NCBI GenBank assembly: GCA_036971715.1
Contig: JAVHJL010000005.1
Coordinates: 1,612,001 to 1,676,000, forward strand
Direction: 5' to 3'
Source: Arthrobotrys musiformis
Taxonomy: Eukaryota; Ascomycota; Orbiliomycetes; Orbiliales; Orbiliaceae
Length of the DNA: 64,000 bases
The notes below the pieces were generated by a model. It saw nothing but the letters and a program-made list of their open reading frames with translations, searched no databases and had not been told where the DNA came from. How positions within the stretch are numbered: the first letter of the stretch is position 1; each line of letters begins with the position of its first letter. This document shows positions 60,564-64,000 of the stretch, piece after piece. A program made the translations under genes and the position numbers.

Positions 60564-62710
60564 ATGGCGGAGACATCCTTCCCGTTGTCGAGCATGAACA
60601 ACTCTGGCGGTGTCCAGCGGACATCGCACTCTCAACAGTCTAGCGGAGGAAACGGTACAGCTCTACTCGGTGACAATATGGACGACGAAAACGATACACG
60701 GGTGTTTCCTGGTGACGAACAGGACTGGAGCTATGACGATGATGCCGTACGGGCCACCCCGGCGTATCCGGACGAGGACATACGCCCGACTTCTCAAAAG
60801 GAAATATATGGCTGGTACAGCTATGCCTGGGCGTCTGAAGTGTTTGCGATATGCGCGATGGGGAGTTTCATACCTGTGCTGCTCGAGCAGCTCGGGCGTG
60901 AGAAGGGTCATATACTGGGGAATCCTTCGTTGCGGTGTAAGAGCTCTGAAAACATGGGGCCTGGTGGCGCTAGTGGAGATCACGGCGGCGGCGGGAAAGC
61001 TCCAGTTTGCGTAGTTGATATAATGGGGTTTGAGATTAACACGGCCAGCTTCGTGATGTACACGTTCTCGCTAAGTGTTATGTTTCAAGGTTGGAGGTGT
61101 CCTGGATCCACGCTTACGGGCATAGCTGACAGTGGTGGTTAGCTTTGGTTATTATTTCGATGTCTGGCGCCGCAGATCATGGTCAGTCCGCAGCTGTTGC
61201 GTATGCCGCTTCTACAATGGGCTAACATAAAAAATCCCGTAGGACGTTATCGGAAACAGTTACTCTTGATTTTCGCCTACATTGGTGCGATAGCCTGTGT
61301 ACTGATGATATTTGTGAATGCCCAGTGGGTCGGAACGGCATCCCTGCTCGCACAGATCGGAAATGTATGTTATTTTCAGAAGCTTGAGTATACAACGTCT
61401 AACAGAACATCTAGGTGACATTTGGAGCGTCCTACGTCCTTATGAACTCGTTTCTCCCACTTATCGTCCGGAACCATCCCTCGTTAAGGAATCCCGAGTC
61501 CGAACCACAAACCCGCCTACCAAACGCTGATCTGGATGATGAAGACATTGGCGCCGAAGACGCTACACTCCTTGGAGGAAATACGGCACCGGCCAAGTCT
61601 GAATCTAATGGCAAGATGACACCGGCTATGCGCCTCTCGACGAGAATATCCTCCAATGGCATTGCGATAGGATATTGCGGTGGTGTTATACTTCAAATTC
61701 TTTGCATCATGATCGTAGTATCGAGTGGGTCCACTACAAACTCGCTCCAAGTCTCGATCTTTTGTGTGGGTATTTGGTGGTTCTTCTTTACCATACCTTC
61801 GGCGATGACACTCCGGCCCCGCCCTGGACCCCCACTGCCCTTGCATGACGGCGAGAAATTCAGCTGGGTTACATATATCACCTATTCGTGGAAGGGGCTC
61901 TTTCAAACGATCCGCCAAGCAAGCAAACTTCGGGATGTTTCGTTGTTTCTAGTCGCTTGGTTCATGGTTTCTGACGGAGTGGCGACTATTGCATCCTCGG
62001 CTATCGTATTCGCAAAAACGAACTTGGGGATGTCGCCACCGCAGCTAGCTGCCATTGGGGTCATCATGCCAATCAGCGGTGTGATTGGAGCTTTCAGTTG
62101 GCCGAAAATCAGTCATTGGGCAGGGTGGAGCGTCGGCCAAACTATATCTATTTGCATTTCAATGTTCGCTTTGATTCCATTGTATGGGTTGATGGGGCTG
62201 CTCAAACCAGTGCAGGATGCGGGATTTGGATTAACGAGGTGAGCTTGATTTCAAAGGCTGGGGTCATGCTGCATTTACTAATACGGGATTATGTCCTAGA
62301 CCTGGGGAGATGTACGCTCTTGCTATCTGGTTCGGATTCGTCCTAGGTGGTCAAGGCGGGTATTGTCGAAGTTTGTTCTCGGAACTTCTACCCCGAGGTT
62401 CAGAGGCCGCATTCTTCGCCCTATACGCAATTACTGATAAAGTAAGGCCCTGTAATCTACACCGGAATGTCTAAGAATACTCTAACCGATCATTTCAAAA
62501 CAGGGAAGCAGTGTCTTCGGACCCACGATTGTTGGATTGATCACCGACAGATGGGGTGATATCAGACTCGCCTTTTGGTTCATCTTGGGCCTACTCCTCG
62601 TACCGCTCCCGTTCCTCTACTTCGTCGATGTCCACAGGGGTAAACAGGCTGCCGAAGACTTCGTTAGGGCAAGAGAAGTGAGAGGTGGGGAGGATGGAGA
62701 TGAATATTAA
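60564..62710 (+). CDS. ATG22: Atg22-type vacuolar amino-acid effluxer
   Basis: Major-facilitator-type permease that exports amino acids from the vacuole after autophagic breakdown. Exons 60564-61089, 61143-61181, 61243-61364, 61415-62238, 62300-62441 and 62504-62710; introns are 53, 61, 50, 61 and 62 bp. Product 619 residues with about 12 membrane helices. Family blocks: RPTSQKEIYGWYSYAWASEVFAICAMGSFIPVLLEQL at the start, QALVIISMSGAADHGRYRKQ, NVTFGASYVLMNSFLPLI, a hydrophilic central loop (residues about 250-300), FLVAWFMVSDGVATIASSAIVFAKT, GGQGGYCRSLFSELLPRGSEAAFFALYAITDKGSSVFGP, and FFVDVHRGK-like FVDVHRGKQAAEDF. The second donor set includes a weak GTTGGA donor after exon 1. ATG at 60594 is an alternative start. 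Filamentous fungi often carry several Atg22 paralogues. Confidence 0.93.
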
Positions 62711-63303
62711 TATTTTCTATTATTATATTGATATTCTCTATGATTTTCGGGATCGCGCCAGATGCAGGCCCGAGGAACTACGAAATATCGATATATCTCC
62801 ATCATGTAATGATGTATATGACAGCCGCACTCCTTTTTTCGCCCGCGATACCTGCTATTCATTGTTTGCGTTCACTATCTAACAGGCGTTCTTTTATGGT
62901 GGCGATGTATTACTATGGGATTCCGGTGTGGGTTAGCTGGTGTATTTATAGTTATATCGTATCCTTCCGACGGCAATCGATATCTTTGAAGTTCGCGGAA
63001 TCGTGCTAATTGGCACTAGCTCACAGCCTTGTTGTATTTCTGGCGCCAACGCAGCTGAACAAACTGCATGAGTCGACGCGTAGTGGGTGACTCTTAAGCC
63101 CTTCGTACAGGACGTGACCATAACCACGCGAAGTCATTCCGTCGGCTTTCGGAGCGCTATCTGCCTTTTGTTCCCGCGTTATAGATATTTAATAGACGAT
63201 TGAGTGTATATCACTCTAAATTATTTACACAATACCAATATATTATATGAGCATCTAAGAAACCGTGTTGGTTTGCCCAGCGTCTATAGAATAGTTTGTC
63301 AGA
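62711..63303. other. Short intergenic region ATG22 / DUF4246 gene
   Basis: About 590 bp, AT-rich (TATTAATATTTTCTATTATTA directly after the ATG22 stop). It should hold the ATG22 terminator and the promoter of the next gene. No ORF supported. Confidence 0.45.
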
Positions 63304-64000
63304 ATGTACCCACATCCTCTCGACGGCAGGACAGGACCTCTCCTCACCGCCCACGAGCGAATACTGCGACGGTTCTCTGCCACGGTCCGCGATAAGAACG
63401 ATTGGACCACCAAGATCCTTGATAAAGCGCTTTTTGCAAAATGGATTGACGAGGCAGAGAAGCAGGATCATAAATTACGTGGGTGGAAGGTGGCGCTGTG
63501 GGATGCGGAGAATATTAGGTTTGTGTACGGGGAGTTGATAAATGCTTATAAACCATTTGTGGAGAATATGAAGGAGGAGGGGAGTTGCATAGAGCCTGAT
63601 ATAGATGGGGTGTGGAGGACGGATAGTTTGGTGGATAGTGCGCTTCGGGACGAGTTGCTTGATGGTTAGAATCACGTTGCCCTTTCTAGGTCTATTTTAA
63701 ATATATTGAAGAAGTGGGCTAATAGTGCAAAATGTGTAGCTGTCGCGACTCTCGAGAATGTCCCAGATGACCAGAAAGATTGGCATCCTGGATCGAAGAA
63801 TCAGGTTCTGGACCTTGTCCACCCTTCTCTCTGGCCACTGATATATGGGAAGTCCACACATATCGAGACCGGAAACCCCATTTGTGGCTACGGTCCCCAA
63901 GATTATGAGCCTGTGGTGAAACCGAAACCAAAACCGAGGTTGTCTATTAGCGATTTAGTAAACGGCCCCGGTGAAGCGTCTGTCAAAGCAGAAACCGAGG
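63304..64000 (+). CDS. DUF4246 family protein (partial, runs off the window)
   Basis: Fungal protein family of unknown function. The start MYPHPLDGRTGPLLTAHERILRRFSATVRDKNDWTTKI matches the family's opening (PL...R E...DK W). Downstream TLENVPDDQKDWHPGS and QVLDLVHPSLWPLIYG is its most conserved block. An in-frame TAG at 63667-63669 means something must be removed: an intron 63654-63725 (72 bp, donor GTTGCT, acceptor TAATAG) gives ALRDDAKCVAVATLENVP, which fits the family spacing best. A 36-bp intron ending at 63689 is also in frame. If neither is used, the gene would be broken. The C-terminus lies beyond 64000. Confidence 0.82.

Overview
The window is nuclear DNA of a filamentous ascomycete (Pezizomycotina). 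Short GT-AG introns of about 50-100 bp interrupt almost every gene, TACTAAC-like branch points are visible, and the gene set is fungal: apsA/NUM1 cortical anchor, PGA2, ATG22, a fungal ras2-type GTPase, a SesA-NACHT-WD40 NLR, and a GPI-anchored wall protein. The order cannot be fixed from sequence alone; Orbiliomycetes or a related early-diverging class is only a guess. No tRNA, 5S rRNA, CRISPR array, LTR element or transposase gene was recognised.

Layout. 1-3485: two tandem, same-strand F-box paralogues, the first cut by the window edge. 4808-6002: ribosomal protein eL19, whose start codon is split by an intron. 7380-9069: a CHFR-like RING plus ZZ-type zinc-finger protein containing a GC-AG intron. 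10197-10637: Pga2. 11125-13332: fimbrin. 14.2-16.0 kb: a decayed fold-back repeat. 16096-20825: an NLR-type STAND protein. 23847-24625: Ras2. 24.6-33.6 kb: about 9 kb without a recognisable gene. 33573-38226: ApsA/Num1. 39608-40934 and 42950-45226: a divergently transcribed pair, a class-III PLP aminotransferase of the glutamate-1-semialdehyde aminomutase type and a phenylalanine/histidine ammonia-lyase, with a possible small membrane-protein ORF between them. 47789-50121: a NIPA-type magnesium transporter. 51385-53228: mitochondrial serine hydroxymethyltransferase. 56045-56621: a small secreted GPI-anchored protein. 57.9-58.3 kb: an inverted duplication. 60564-62710: Atg22. 63304 to the edge: a DUF4246 protein.

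Most genes are independent housekeeping units (ribosome, actin bundling, dynein anchoring, secretion, one-carbon metabolism, autophagy). Three places suggest more than housekeeping. The aminotransferase/ammonia-lyase pair could be a small amino-acid-derived metabolite module. The NLR carries a Gly/Asn/Gln-rich stretch between its N-terminal SesA-like domain and NACHT. ApsA carries five spaced Gln-Thr motifs resembling dynein light-chain (LC8) sites. All exon boundaries were set by hand from reading frame, splice consensus and family alignment from memory; no search or RNA evidence was available.
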